Source of the DNA: Hyalangium versicolor
Lineage (GTDB): Bacteria > Myxococcota > Myxococcia > Myxococcales > Myxococcaceae
Assembly (NCBI RefSeq): GCF_020103695.1
Contig: NZ_JAHXBF010000007.1
Span: 1-64,000 of the forward strand
DNA length: 64,000 nt
Direction: 5' to 3'
The notes below the pieces were generated by a model that worked only from the letters and a program-made list of their open reading frames with translations, was not told the DNA's origin and searched no databases. The position numbers and the translations under genes were made by a program. This document shows positions 43,489-53,900 of the stretch, one piece after another (within the stretch, counting starts at the first letter, position 1; each line of letters opens with the position of its first letter).

Positions 43489-44337
43489 TCACAGGGCGGA
43501 TGCGCGCGGCGGGCACGGCGGCACGATCAGGTTGTCCCAGCCGATGATCACCGGCGTGCCATCCACCTGCCACCCGATGAAGAACGCGATGGGGATGAGC
43601 GCCAGCAGCCCGGAGTTGCTCCCGTCCGCACGCCCATTCGAGTAGGCCCCAACCTCTCGTCCGGGGACCGACCACCCATCGCGGCTCAGCAACGCGACAC
43701 GCAGCCACGGACGTTCGAGCATCACTCGCATGGAGGTGCGGTCCTGTGCGTCGCCACTCTCCTCCTGCGCGGGTGACGTGACCCAGAAGTTCGGGGGGGT
43801 GGCATGGCAGACAAAATAGGCCCCCCCTTCCCCGTCGCGCTGCCCGGCGGCGAACGCCTTCTTTGCGGAGGCGAAGGCCACGCTCAGATCACCCTGGTGG
43901 AACGAGGAGAGGGTCGCCAGCGCTGCCTCGATGCGTCCAGGCTGTGCCGTTTGAAGTTTCCTCCACTCGGCATCCCCGGTCTTTCCCGCGGCGCGGGCCT
44001 CGTCATACGCCTGCTTGTAACTCAGATATGTCTTGTACGCCCGAGAGGGAACGCTCTCGCTCTCGTCCGTGTAGAGCATCTGCCGTGCGGCAATCACCGC
44101 CGGTGGTTGCTCGCGGGGTGGCTCCACCACCATAGCGCCGAGGATCTCCGCATACAGCGCCGCCACGCTTCGCCCCGTGGAGCGCCGCTCGGGCTCCAGA
44201 TACGGCACCTCGTCCGCGACGCGAGCGAGCGCCTCGGGAGACTGGAGTTCCACTGCCGGGCGGGGAGGCACCTCGAGCGTCACATAGCCCAACCCCGTCT
44301 CTGACAGTTGCTGCTGAAGCACGTCTTGGCTCGCCAT
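43489..44337 (-). CDS. Member 3 of a tandem unknown family (short form)
   Basis: 282 aa from the ATG at 44337. The C-terminal 120 residues share an ordered set of blocks with the two genes upstream: RPWLRVALL, a GWS..G block, YSNGRADGSNSG, then IPIAFFIGWQV and a terminal NLIVPPCPP. The N-terminal half is shorter than in its paralogues and lacks their MQAIYDALY-type start, so this is a diverged or shortened copy. No signal peptide or transmembrane helix. No function can be given. Confidence 0.7.
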   Translation of the reverse strand: MASQDVLQQQLSETGLGYVTLEVPPRPAVELQSPEALARVADEVPYLEPERRSTGRSVAALYAEILGAMVVEPPREQPPAVIAARQMLYTDESESVPSRAYKTYLSYKQAYDEARAAGKTGDAEWRKLQTAQPGRIEAALATLSSFHQGDLSVAFASAKKAFAAGQRDGEGGAYFVCHATPPNFWVTSPAQEESGDAQDRTSMRVMLERPWLRVALLSRDGWSVPGREVGAYSNGRADGSNSGLLALIPIAFFIGWQVDGTPVIIGWDNLIVPPCPPRASAL

Positions 44338-44424
44338 GTCCGTGTTCCTCGCATTCGCAATCCCGAGCCGGCCCGGCACCGGCTGGGATTGCCAGGATCG
44401 TCATTCGCTACTACCGCTGGCCCG

Positions 44425-45795
44425 CTACTTGGGGGGGCAGGCCGGGACGACGCGGTTCAAGAACGCGATGAGCTCCACATCCGGCGTGTACAGATCCGTC
44501 TGGTTGGAGGCCGCCCAGGTCGACGAGGTCGTGCTGCTCGAGCTGGCTCCACCACCGAAGTGGAACGGCCCGATGCGGATGCCGCCGCCGCCCTGGAGCG
44601 TCTGCGAGAACGTCTGCCTGTCGACGGCGCTCCAGTTGGCGGTAGCGCGGACCTGACGCGCCACGATGAAGGCCACGGGGAGCAGGGGGAAGACTCCCGT
44701 GTTGCTCGGGTCGACATTGCCGTTCGAGTAGCTGTTCTTGGCGCGGCCCTCGACACTCCAGCCCGTGGTGGTCAGCAGGTTCTCCTTGAGCCAGGCGCGC
44801 CGGATGTCGACCCGGGCGAACTGGAACGAGAGACGGAGGTTGGTGGTGTCTTGGTGGAGGGTGTAGTTCGACCAGGAGCGGCCGCCGCTACCACCAATGC
44901 TGAACAAGCCGAAGTCGAGCCCACCGCCCGCGTTCCAACTGCCAAAGCTCGAGCTGCTCGACGTATGGATCTCGTTCGAGGTCAGATCCACGGACGAGTA
45001 GGCCTGCGTCGTCGCCCAGTTGGCGGGGAAGACCTGCACCGGCAGATAGGAGCTGAAGCCCTCACCCCGAGGCGCCAGTTCGAAGACCCGCCGCGCCTCG
45101 GCGAAGCGACGCACGAGGCTCGTCTGGGACGCCTGCCCGAGGATGCTCTCCTTATCCTTGATGATACCGGGCTTGCTGGTATCGAACTCCGCGTAGGCCA
45201 TCCGGACCTTCGTCTGGAGGATGGGCGAGATGACCGCCCAGGCCTGCATGTCCTTGGGGTTCGTCTGGTCGACCTGCTGCCACTGGGCCAGGTACGAAGT
45301 CAGCGCAGCCTCGAACAAGGCGAACTTGTTCTTGTAGTTCGCGTAGGCCGGTGAATCCACCGAGTTGGGCACCGTCACGGGCTGCCCGGTGACCGGGTCG
45401 AAATCCACGCCATCATCGAACAGGAAGTTTTCCGCCGCGGCCACCGCAGCCTCCTGCTCCGGATTGGGAGGCGAGGGGTCCACCGCAGCCCGGACGATCT
45501 CCTCGTAGAAGTCCTCCACGCGGCCGATGGGCGTGAACATGGGGTTGAGCGAGGGGGCCTGAGAAACGAGCTCCGCCAGCGCGCGCCCCGCGGTGTCGCT
45601 TCCCTCGGGATTCACCGGGCTCCAGGCGTTCGCGTAGACCATCGGCTCGATGCGGAGGCCTGGCTTGAGCAAGGTGAGGAAGCCGCTGCCTGGCGGGACC
45701 GAACGCGAGGCAGCGACTCCCGGCACATCCCCCGTGAGGGAGCCGTAGAGAGCATCGTAGATCGCCTGCATCATCTTGTTGCTATCAATTGCCAT
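44425..45795 (-). CDS. Member 2 of a tandem unknown family
   Basis: 456 aa. N-terminal block NKMMQAIYDALYGSL is followed by an Asn/Pro region (YANAWSPVNPEG), a helical middle (about 150-240), a Ser/Gly-rich stretch with SSSSSFGSWNAGGGLDFG, and the C-terminal blocks RRAWLKENLL, GWSVEGR, YSNGNVDPSNTGVFPLLPVAFI and NRVVPACPPK. The Gly/Ser part and the alternating pattern suggest beta-hairpins; pore-forming or shell proteins come to mind but there is no motif proof. It lies 45 nt before the next paralogue. Confidence 0.72.
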   Translation of the reverse strand: MAIDSNKMMQAIYDALYGSLTGDVPGVAASRSVPPGSGFLTLLKPGLRIEPMVYANAWSPVNPEGSDTAGRALAELVSQAPSLNPMFTPIGRVEDFYEEIVRAAVDPSPPNPEQEAAVAAAENFLFDDGVDFDPVTGQPVTVPNSVDSPAYANYKNKFALFEAALTSYLAQWQQVDQTNPKDMQAWAVISPILQTKVRMAYAEFDTSKPGIIKDKESILGQASQTSLVRRFAEARRVFELAPRGEGFSSYLPVQVFPANWATTQAYSSVDLTSNEIHTSSSSSFGSWNAGGGLDFGLFSIGGSGGRSWSNYTLHQDTTNLRLSFQFARVDIRRAWLKENLLTTTGWSVEGRAKNSYSNGNVDPSNTGVFPLLPVAFIVARQVRATANWSAVDRQTFSQTLQGGGGIRIGPFHFGGGASSSSTTSSTWAASNQTDLYTPDVELIAFLNRVVPACPPK

Positions 45796-45840
45796 GATGT
45801 CCTTCTCCTTGGACTGCGTTGCACTGCATCTGGCCGCCTC

Positions 45841-47301
45841 TCACCCGTCGAGTGGTGGGCAGGCGGGAACGAGCTGGCTCATCCGGCCAATGGCTTGTAA
45901 GCCCGGGGCGGTGATGTTCACGCCGTCGAAAGAGGCCTGGGTCACGGTTGCAGCCGCGGCGCGGGGAAGCGCGTACTTCCCCGAGAGTGCGAAGGGACCG
46001 AAGGCCAGGTCCTTCTGCTCGAGGCGCTCACGGATGAAGGCCACATCGGACTGTGACCAGGCCGCGGAGATCTGCAGATCCCGCGCGATGATGAGTTCGC
46101 CAGGAAGTAGCGGGAAGATGCCCGTGTTGCCCACGAGCGAGCCGGTTGACAAGTCATTGCGGCGCCTGCCGGCCATGGCCCAGCCCCCGAGGGAGAACAA
46201 CGAGGTGTCGAGCCACGGCCGCCGGATGCTGACGCGCGCGAACTTGAAGCGGACTCGGATGTCGAGGGACTCCTGCGCGACTGGACGGCGCAACGTCTTT
46301 CCCTGCGTGCGGTAGCTCCACAGCCCCGAGTCCAGCCCCGTGAGTCTGTCCAACTGCTGGAAACGGGAACTCCGATTCACGGGCAGCGTCCGGCTGGTCC
46401 TGAGGTCGACATCAAAGAAAGTCGCCTCGGGCGTGAACCAGTTTGCCGGTTGCGCGAGCGTCATGTGCCACGTGTAGCCAGGCCCCAGCACGCTCCCGAG
46501 TGTGCTGAGCTCGAAATTCAGCCGAGCCGTGGCGAAGATGGTGGCGACGCTGTTGTTCTGGCCAGCGTCGTCATTCGAGGCCACGGTGGAGAGGGCATCC
46601 TCGATCTCGCCAGCACCTTCTGCCTCCACGGCCTGGGTCGTCGCTTGGAGCTGTGTCCGCAGGACCGCCGCCTTCGCCTCCCAGCGCTGCTTCTCGGCGG
46701 GGTCGTCCATGTCGACCTGCAGCAATTGCGACATGTAGCGCGTGACGGCCTCATCTCGGGCCGCTCGCAGGTCGAGGTACCTGCGGAGCGCCGGTGTCTC
46801 GACCAGGGTCTTGATGGATCTCCCCTCGGGGGTGGGCACGGTGGCCGCGGTGAAGAGCCGCTGGAGAACCCCCTGCCGCCCGCCTGCCGCGACGACGGGC
46901 CCGGAGAGTCTCGGGAGAATGCGTACCGGAATGGGACGCACGGGTGGAAGAGCGGGAACGGGGGCTGGGGCCGGCGGGACCGTCACGGGCGTATTGGCCT
47001 GGACGAGCTGCCCGTAGAGCGTCTCAATGGAGTTCCCGTTGGCGACGAAGGTGGAGGACACCTCGGGGATGGCGTCCACCAGCCATGCGAAGTTCTCCGC
47101 CGTCGCGGGGTTGCCTCCTGGATTCAGGGGCGTCCACGGGTTGGCGAACTCCGCGGGATCGAGCGGCAGTCCGGGAACGCTCAGGCTCAACACCGTCGAG
47201 GAAGCGTTCATCGCGGGCTGGCTTCCCGCAGGCGCGCGAGTCAGTGAGTCATAGATGAGATCATGAATCGCTTGGGATATCTGTTGCGGATCGGTTGCCA
47301 T
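45841..47301 (-). CDS. Member 1 of a tandem unknown family
   Basis: 486 aa from the ATG at 47301; the open frame extends to 47529 but overlaps the LysR gene. It begins QQISQAIHDLIYDSLT, like its neighbour, then FANPWTPLNPGGN, a Pro-rich linker (about 125-150), a helical stretch (about 190-270), and the C-terminal set RRPWLDTSLF, GGWAMAGRRR, GNTGIFPLLPGELIIARDL and QLVPACPPLDG. As first gene of the array it is divergent from a LysR gene by 176 nt. No signal peptide. Function unknown. Confidence 0.72.
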   Translation of the reverse strand: MATDPQQISQAIHDLIYDSLTRAPAGSQPAMNASSTVLSLSVPGLPLDPAEFANPWTPLNPGGNPATAENFAWLVDAIPEVSSTFVANGNSIETLYGQLVQANTPVTVPPAPAPVPALPPVRPIPVRILPRLSGPVVAAGGRQGVLQRLFTAATVPTPEGRSIKTLVETPALRRYLDLRAARDEAVTRYMSQLLQVDMDDPAEKQRWEAKAAVLRTQLQATTQAVEAEGAGEIEDALSTVASNDDAGQNNSVATIFATARLNFELSTLGSVLGPGYTWHMTLAQPANWFTPEATFFDVDLRTSRTLPVNRSSRFQQLDRLTGLDSGLWSYRTQGKTLRRPVAQESLDIRVRFKFARVSIRRPWLDTSLFSLGGWAMAGRRRNDLSTGSLVGNTGIFPLLPGELIIARDLQISAAWSQSDVAFIRERLEQKDLAFGPFALSGKYALPRAAAATVTQASFDGVNITAPGLQAIGRMSQLVPACPPLDG

Positions 47302-47477
47302 GGATTTCCCGAGGACGGGCGCATCGCTGCAATGAGGTGGAAGGGAATGCTGCTCGCGCGTTGGACAAGTCTCGTGTGGATGGAGGCGCTCCACCCGGCT
47401 TGTGACTTCCGTCCCGGGAGGATCGCGGGGTGGGCCGAGTTGACCTTTCCGGAGGGCGTGGCAAGGCTCAGCCACCC

Positions 47478-48377
47478 ATGATTGATGACTTCGGTGGCAT
47501 CTCCTGCTTCGTGGCGCTGGCGGAGACACGCAGCTTTCGAGCTGCCGGCGACCGGCTGGGAGTGACTCGCTCAGCGATCAGCCAGGCGCTGCAACGGCTC
47601 GAGGACCGATTGGGCGTTGCGCTGGTGCAACGCACCACGCGCAGCGTCTCACTGACCGAGGCGGGAGAACGACTCTTCGAGAGTGTCCGCCCAGCGCTCG
47701 CGGACGTCAGCGCGGCAATGGAGGCGGTGGGCGAATCGCAGTCACGTCCGAACGGCACGCTCCGCCTCAGTGTGTCGTCGATCGCGGAGACCTTTCTGAC
47801 CGGTCCCAGCCTGGCCGGCTTCCTGGCCGCCTATCCGGAACTCCGCCTCGACATCTCCGTCAGCGACGAGGCGTGCGACATCGTCGCCGAAGGCTTCGAC
47901 GCGGGCGTGCGGCTGGGCGAGGTGATCGAGCAGGACATGATCGCCGTGCCAGTCTCCGAGCCCCAGCGGCAGTTGGTCGTGGGTGCGCCCTCCTATGTGA
48001 AGCGCCGCGGAACGCCGAAGCACCCGCGAGAGCTGCCGTCCCATGACTGCATCGGCTGGCGTCGCAACCCACGGGTGGCTCCATACCGCTGGGAGTTCAC
48101 GGAGAGAGGGCGCGACTTCGACGTGGCGGTGAATCCGCGGGTGACGACCGACGAGATGTCACTGATGGTGCGTCTGGCCTGTGCGGGTGCTGGGTTGACC
48201 TTCGGCATGGAGGAGACGTTCCGGCCCTACCTGGCCCGCGGAGAGCTCGTCACCATGCTGGAGCCCTTCTCGCCGCCGTTTCCCGGTTTCTTCCTCTTCT
48301 ACCCGAACCGGAGGAACCCACCCCTGAAGCTTCGCGTACTCGTGGAGTACCTGCGTCGGCGTCGAAGCGCTCGCTGA
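47478..48377 (+). CDS. LysR-family transcriptional regulator
   Basis: 299 aa from the ATG at 47478; the frame extends to 47430 without a normal LysR start. Residues 1-60 are the winged helix (ISCFVALAETRSFRAAGDRL, RSAISQALQRLED), and residues 88-295 the effector domain. The block GVRLGEVIEQDMIAVP is typical of the CrgA/DmlR-like branch. It may control the divergent three-gene array, or itself, from the 47302-47477 region; no clear T-N11-A palindrome was seen there. Confidence 0.87.
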   Translation: MIDDFGGISCFVALAETRSFRAAGDRLGVTRSAISQALQRLEDRLGVALVQRTTRSVSLTEAGERLFESVRPALADVSAAMEAVGESQSRPNGTLRLSVSSIAETFLTGPSLAGFLAAYPELRLDISVSDEACDIVAEGFDAGVRLGEVIEQDMIAVPVSEPQRQLVVGAPSYVKRRGTPKHPRELPSHDCIGWRRNPRVAPYRWEFTERGRDFDVAVNPRVTTDEMSLMVRLACAGAGLTFGMEETFRPYLARGELVTMLEPFSPPFPGFFLFYPNRRNPPLKLRVLVEYLRRRRSAR

Positions 48378-48683
48378 AGCAGCGCCGAGCCAACTCCGAG
48401 CCACACTCGAGCTGACTTGGAGTGAAGCGCCCATGCTGGGCGTTCCTTGTAGCAAGCGGAGGAAAGCTCGCCAGCCAGGAACCAAGATTGCTCGTGGAGA
48501 GACTGTCCGTCAGCGTGGGCGATCGGACGTCTGCTTGCGCTCGTCGAATTACGTGTTCGAATGCGTGGAGCTGCTGCGTTGATCACTCCTCGCTCGGACA
48601 GTTCCCCCGCGCCGCCAGCTGGCCTCGAAGTAGCCCCCAGGCACTACCACGGGCCTTAACTCTCCCCTGCCTCATGGATTCCC
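48378..48683. other. Leader region of the MCP gene, no gene seen
   Basis: 306 nt between the LysR stop and the MCP start. Short frames on both strands show no family motif. No strong inverted repeat or sigma-54 motif was found. Confidence 0.5.
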
Positions 48684-50366
48684 ATGACCTGGTTCCAAAA
48701 CCTGAAGATCTCCTCCAAGTTGCTCATCGCCTTCTTCGTCCAGAGCGCCTTCACCCTTCTGCTGGGCCTCTTCGCCATGAGCCAGATGGAGAAGATGAAC
48801 AACGCGACCGATGAGGTGACGGAAAGGCGGGTGCCAAGCATCGCCTACGTCTCGGACGCGAACACGGATACCTCGGACTTTTTCATCGCCGAATTGTTGC
48901 ACGTGCTCTCGAGCGATGCCGCGGAGATGGCCCAGTACGAGCGGGAGATGCGGTCGCTGCAGGAAAGTATCGAGCGAGGGTTCGACAGGTACGAACCCCT
49001 CATCAGCCTCGACGAGGAGCGGCGCCTGTACGAAGACTTCAATCAGCTCTGGAGGGACTACCTGGAAGAGCACGACAAAGTCATCGCGTCCTCCCGTGCG
49101 AGCCAGAAGGACGAAGCCTTCTCCCGCATCCGCGACCACTCGCGGCGGGCCTACTCGACCGCCAGCGACAAGCTGGAGGATCTGGTGGCGGCCATCCATG
49201 TGAACTCGAAGAAGGCGTCGGATCAATCGGACGATACCTATGCGCTCGCCAAGGGGTGGATCATCGGCTCCATGGGCCTGGCCTTCGTCCTCAGCCTGAT
49301 GCTCAGCGTCTTCATCGCCGGCATCATCTCGCGCCCGCTGACCCATGCGGCGCAGATGGCCGATCGCCTCGCCGAGGGAGATCTCTCCGTGAGCATCTCT
49401 TCGGAGTCCGAGGACGAGACGGGCCGGCTGATGGCGGCCCTGAAGCGCATGGTGCAGAGGCTCAGCCAGGTCATCGGTGAGGTGCGCGAGGGGGCCGGTG
49501 CGCTCGCCTCGGCCTCGGCGCAGGTGTCGGCCTCGTCGCAGAACCTCTCCCAAGGCACCAGCGAGCAGGCCAGCAGCGTGGAGGAGACCACCTCCAACCT
49601 GGACCAGATGACGGCGACCATCACGCAGAACCAGGAGCACGGCCGGCAGATGGAGCGGATGGCCGTGCAGGGGGCGAAGGATGCCGAGGAGAGCGGTCAG
49701 GCCGTGAAGGGAACGATGGAGGCGATGAGCTCCATCGCGGAGAAGGTCTCCATCATCGAGGAGATCGCCTACCAGACAAACCTGCTGGCGCTGAACGCGG
49801 CCATCGAGGCGGCGCGCGCGGGAGAGCACGGCAAGGGCTTCGCGGTGGTCGCCACCGAGGTGCGCAAGCTGGCCGAACGCAGCCAGACGGCGGCGCGGGA
49901 GATCTCCGGGCTGGCCGCGAACAGCGTGAAGGTGGCCACGCGCTCGAGCCAATTGCTGGAGGAGCTGGTGCCCTCCATCCGGAAGACGTCGGAGCTGGTG
50001 CAGGAGGTGGTGGCCGCCTCGGCCGAGCAATCCGGTGGAGTGGGGCAGATGAACAAGGCGATGCAGCACGTGGACCAGGTGACGCAGCGCAACGCGTCGG
50101 CCTCCGAGGAGCTGGCTTCCACCGCGGAGGAGCTGTCCTCCCAGGCCGAGGCGCTCAGTCAGCTGGTCTCCTTCTTCCACCTGGGCGAAGGCTACGGGCG
50201 CAGCTCGCGTCTGATGGTCCAGCCCGGCTCCCGAGGGGGTTCAGAGACGCACAGGTTCTTCCCGAGGCAGGAGCGTAGGGTGGCAGGCGCTTCCGAGCCC
50301 GCGCCGCACCTGGCCTCCATGTCCAACCGGCTCCCGGACGAGGAGCGCGAGTTCAAGCGCTTCTAG
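48684..50366 (+). CDS. Methyl-accepting chemotaxis protein
   Basis: 560 aa. Transmembrane helix 1 at about 11-32, a four-helix-bundle sensor at about 33-190, helix 2 at about 192-215, and HAMP at about 216-268. The cytoplasmic signalling domain has its hairpin tip at about 355-400 (EEIAYQTNLLALNAAIEAAR, GFAVVATEVRKLAERS). A tail of about 50 residues after the coiled coil (from SRLMVQPGSRGG) has no adaptation-enzyme pentapeptide that I can identify. It should sense a periplasmic signal and act with the CheW encoded 9 nt downstream. Confidence 0.93.
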   Translation: MTWFQNLKISSKLLIAFFVQSAFTLLLGLFAMSQMEKMNNATDEVTERRVPSIAYVSDANTDTSDFFIAELLHVLSSDAAEMAQYEREMRSLQESIERGFDRYEPLISLDEERRLYEDFNQLWRDYLEEHDKVIASSRASQKDEAFSRIRDHSRRAYSTASDKLEDLVAAIHVNSKKASDQSDDTYALAKGWIIGSMGLAFVLSLMLSVFIAGIISRPLTHAAQMADRLAEGDLSVSISSESEDETGRLMAALKRMVQRLSQVIGEVREGAGALASASAQVSASSQNLSQGTSEQASSVEETTSNLDQMTATITQNQEHGRQMERMAVQGAKDAEESGQAVKGTMEAMSSIAEKVSIIEEIAYQTNLLALNAAIEAARAGEHGKGFAVVATEVRKLAERSQTAAREISGLAANSVKVATRSSQLLEELVPSIRKTSELVQEVVAASAEQSGGVGQMNKAMQHVDQVTQRNASASEELASTAEELSSQAEALSQLVSFFHLGEGYGRSSRLMVQPGSRGGSETHRFFPRQERRVAGASEPAPHLASMSNRLPDEEREFKRF

Positions 50367-50375
50367 GTGACAGCC

Positions 50376-50924
50376 ATGAGCACACGGACGCAATACCTCA
50401 GCTTCATCGTCTCTGGAGAGGAGTACGCGCTCGGCATCCTGAAGGTGAGGGAGATCATCGAGTACAACACCGTCACGCAGCTTCCCGGGGCCCCCGTCTG
50501 GATACGAGGGGTGGTCAACCTGCGGGGCAACGTGATGCCCGTGGTGGACCTGGCGGTGAAGCTGGGCCTGCCTCCGGCAGCCCTCACCCGGAGGAGCTGC
50601 ATCGTAGTGGTGGAGTTGACACTCGGAGCAGAGCCTCTCGTGCTCGGGGTGCTGGCGGATTCCATCGGACAGGTGCTCGAACTGGAGCCCGGTGACGTGG
50701 TGCCATCACCCTCCTTCGGCACGCGAGTGCACGTGGACTATCTGCTGGGCCTGGGCCGGGTGGAGGCGAGCAAGAGGCTCGTCCTGCTGCTGGACATCGA
50801 CAAGGTGCTCAGCACCCAGGAGGTGCTGACGGCCAGCATGCCGCAGCCTCCATGGAGCGCTCTCGCACAACCGCCAGCGCCCCATGGCATGCCAGTCCCC
50901 CAGGGGGTTCCGCTCCCCGATTGA
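50376..50924 (+). CDS. cheW: CheW-type coupling protein
   Basis: 182 aa from the ATG at 50376 (a GTG at 50367 is possible). Residues 5-150 are a CheW domain (YLSFIVSGEEYALGILKVRE, GAPVWIRGVVNLRGNVMPVVDL), which links receptors to CheA. A Pro-rich tail of about 30 residues follows. There is no CheA, CheR, CheB or CheY in the window, so the pair presumably plugs into a chemosensory array encoded elsewhere. Confidence 0.92.
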   Translation: MSTRTQYLSFIVSGEEYALGILKVREIIEYNTVTQLPGAPVWIRGVVNLRGNVMPVVDLAVKLGLPPAALTRRSCIVVVELTLGAEPLVLGVLADSIGQVLELEPGDVVPSPSFGTRVHVDYLLGLGRVEASKRLVLLLDIDKVLSTQEVLTASMPQPPWSALAQPPAPHGMPVPQGVPLPD

Positions 50925-50981
50925 AACCCGATTGCGCTACATGGTAGGACGATGGTGGCCGATCGCTCCTGATTGAACACC

Positions 50982-53900
50982 ATGGACTCCCCTGGAGCTG
51001 GACGGGCTCGGCGGCGGTTGGCCCGAATCATCGCAAGCGTGCTCTTGGGGCTTGTTGTGGCCCTCGCGCTGATACTGATCGCGGTGGTGGTCACGCTGCA
51101 CCACCTCGACTCTCCCTGGCTGAAACAGCGGATCGTCTCCCGGGTGGAAGCGGCCACGGGCCTGCAGCTGGACTACCAGGTGGCCCGGATCGCCGTGCTC
51201 TCGGGCTTGCGCCTGGAAGGGCTGGTGGTGCGGACTCCGCCGCCGTTCCAGAGCATCGCGCCCGAACTGCTGCGCGTGGGAATGCTCGAGGCGCAATGGT
51301 CGCCCGGCGAGCTGCTGAGCAAGCTCCCCCGGGTGGAGCGGGTGACGGTACGGGACGTGGCCCTCGCCTGGGTGGCCGACGATGCAGGGCCCACGTCGCT
51401 CTCGGGAGTAATGGGGCCAGCAGCCCCCGAGCCGCCGCCCGTTGCGGCTCCCCTCGGAACCTCTCAGCAACTCGCGGCCTTCCTGGCCTCAGCGCCGCCC
51501 TTCGGGAGGATCGAGGTATCGGGCGTGTCGTTGAGCTACGTCCGCGTCCGGAACGGTGAAGTGATCGAGCGCTGGGCGTTGCGTGGACTCGCGGCCGAGC
51601 TCGAAGCGAAACATCAAACCGATGGTTGGAAGCTCTTCGCGAATGCAGGCCGGACCGATCAGCCCCTTCCCCTGGAGGTAAACCGCGAAGGAGCAGCCAT
51701 TCCACCGGCCCTGGCGCAGTTGGAGCTGGCGCTCTCTGCGGAGGCTGGAGCGTCGGCCGCTCGCGCGAAGGTGGACCTCGACGTCACGCGGCAGACTTTC
51801 GACACGCGGTTCACGCTCCGTCCCCTGCTGCACGGCACGGCCTCGGCGACGTTCGATGGCGAGAAGCGGCACACCACCCTCGAGCTGGATCGCACCCAAC
51901 TGACCGACAGCGCTGAAGTACAGGCCCGGTTGGTGCTTCCGGACGCGGCGGATGTTCCACCTGTGGTGACGCGCGCCCTAGCGGATGTGGATCTCGGACG
52001 GCTGCTGCAAGCAATTCCCGCCGATTGGCGACCGTTCTCCATCGAGCGCGGCTCTGTGCATCTGGATGCCCAGGACGTGACGCTCAGCGCCATGCCGCAA
52101 CTGGGTGCCCAGGGCAAACTCGGGCTGGAGGTCGACCTCGCGACGCTCCGGCTCGCTCGAGACGAGCTTCGGGTGGCCCTCGGCAGTGGACACGTCTCCT
52201 GTGTGGCGACCCCTGATCCCCAAAAAGGCCTGTCCGCGCAGCTCTCGTGGGAACTCCAGGGGCTCGATGTCAAAGGGACCACCGCGCTCCTTGTTCCGAA
52301 GGCTTCCGGCGAACTGAAGGGGCAGCAATTGCGACCCGACCCCTCTTCGCTCATCCAGGTTGCGGGGGACGTCACCCTGTCCGGAATGGTGGATGTACTG
52401 GACGTCCGTGCCTCCGGGCTCCGTGCGACGGCCGAGCGCCTGGGCCTTCATCTCCAAGCCCCCCTTGCGGGGGAGCCGCCCTTCGCCCTGCAAGCGGACG
52501 TGCCTGTGAAGAAACTCCAGGTGAGCACGGCGGATGGACGCGAGGTGATCCAGGGCCCCGTGCACTTGAAGATCGACGCGTCGCAGACATTCCCCCAGTG
52601 GGATGACCCAAAGCTGAGCCGGGCGCGTACCCATCTGGAGCTCGACGTGGGAGGAATGCATGCATCGGCGGATGCCACCAAGGGGACCGATGAGGTGGCG
52701 TACACCCTGGCCGTTCAGACTCCGGACCTCGTAGCCGCTCGGCCCTTCATCCCCGAGCTGATTGCCGCGCGCATTCCCTGGAAGAACCTGGGCGTGAACC
52801 TGTCCTCCACAGGGAAGGCGACGGCGCTCTTCTCTGCCTCGCCTCGGTTGGAGCACCGGACGGAGCTGCGCCTGCAGCGGCCGGGATGGGATGACGTATC
52901 GGCCAGCAACGTCGCCGCAGTGCTGAGCTCTCGAGGAGATGTCTGGCGGCATCAAGGCGAACTGGACCTTCAAGTCGAAGGGCTGCGCGCCGGTGAGAAC
53001 GACCTGGGCGCTCAGCACCAGCTCCTGACGGTGGACCTCGACCGCCGAAAGCCGTCGCTTCGACTGGGCCTCACCAGCCAGGCCGGGCTGAAGCTCTCCC
53101 TCGATGCGGCCCTGGCGTTCGACCGAAAGGCCCGCGCGCTTCGGGCTGATGTGAAGGGGGACCTCCCCTCCATCGAGACCTTGTCCCCATTCCTGGCCAA
53201 GGCGCAGGTGCCCAAGGAACTGGATGCCTCGAAGCTCGCGCTGGGGGTCGAACTGCACGGAACACTCCTCGGAGTGATCACGGACATCGCCGCCGACGGG
53301 ACCCCGAGCCTGGCTCCCGATCCCCTGCACACAGGCAACTTCGAGGGAACAGCGGTGGTGGACGCGCGTGGCCTCCGTTGGAGACAAGAGGCCTTGTCGA
53401 TCAACCTCCCCGCCCTCCATTGGCAGGTCGACTCGCACGCCGAGGGCCCTCGGCGCACCGTTCGCAGCCAGGTGACGGTGGAAAAGCTCGGCGTGGGAAT
53501 GAACGATCGCCGGCTGTCCGTCGCCGACATCTCCAGCGACACCACCGCGACCTTCACCGACAAGTGGGAAACGGAGGAGTCCGAGCTGAAACACCTCCTG
53601 AAGGTCCGCTCTCTCGAGCAGAAGCCTCCACTCCCCTATCCCGTTCAGGACCTGGCATGGTCGTTCAGCGCTCGAGGGACGCCCTTCGGCATCATTCGCG
53701 TCCCCGACCTGCAACTGTCCAACCCGGGGACGAGCACCCAACTGAAGGCCCAAGGCTGGATCGATCTCAGCGAGAGCCGGCGCCGTCTGGCAGTCCGGGG
53801 AGAGCTGACGCAGGACCTGGCTCGACTGGCACAGCCCGGTTTCATCGAAAGCAGCGGCAAGGTCATGGTCGACTTCCGGGTGGCTTCGCCCGACCTGGTG

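Noticed and set aside
43804..45354. Plus-strand open frames antisense to the unknown paralogue array
   Set aside because: Shadow composition; the minus-strand frames share conserved blocks between three genes, which shows they are the coding ones.
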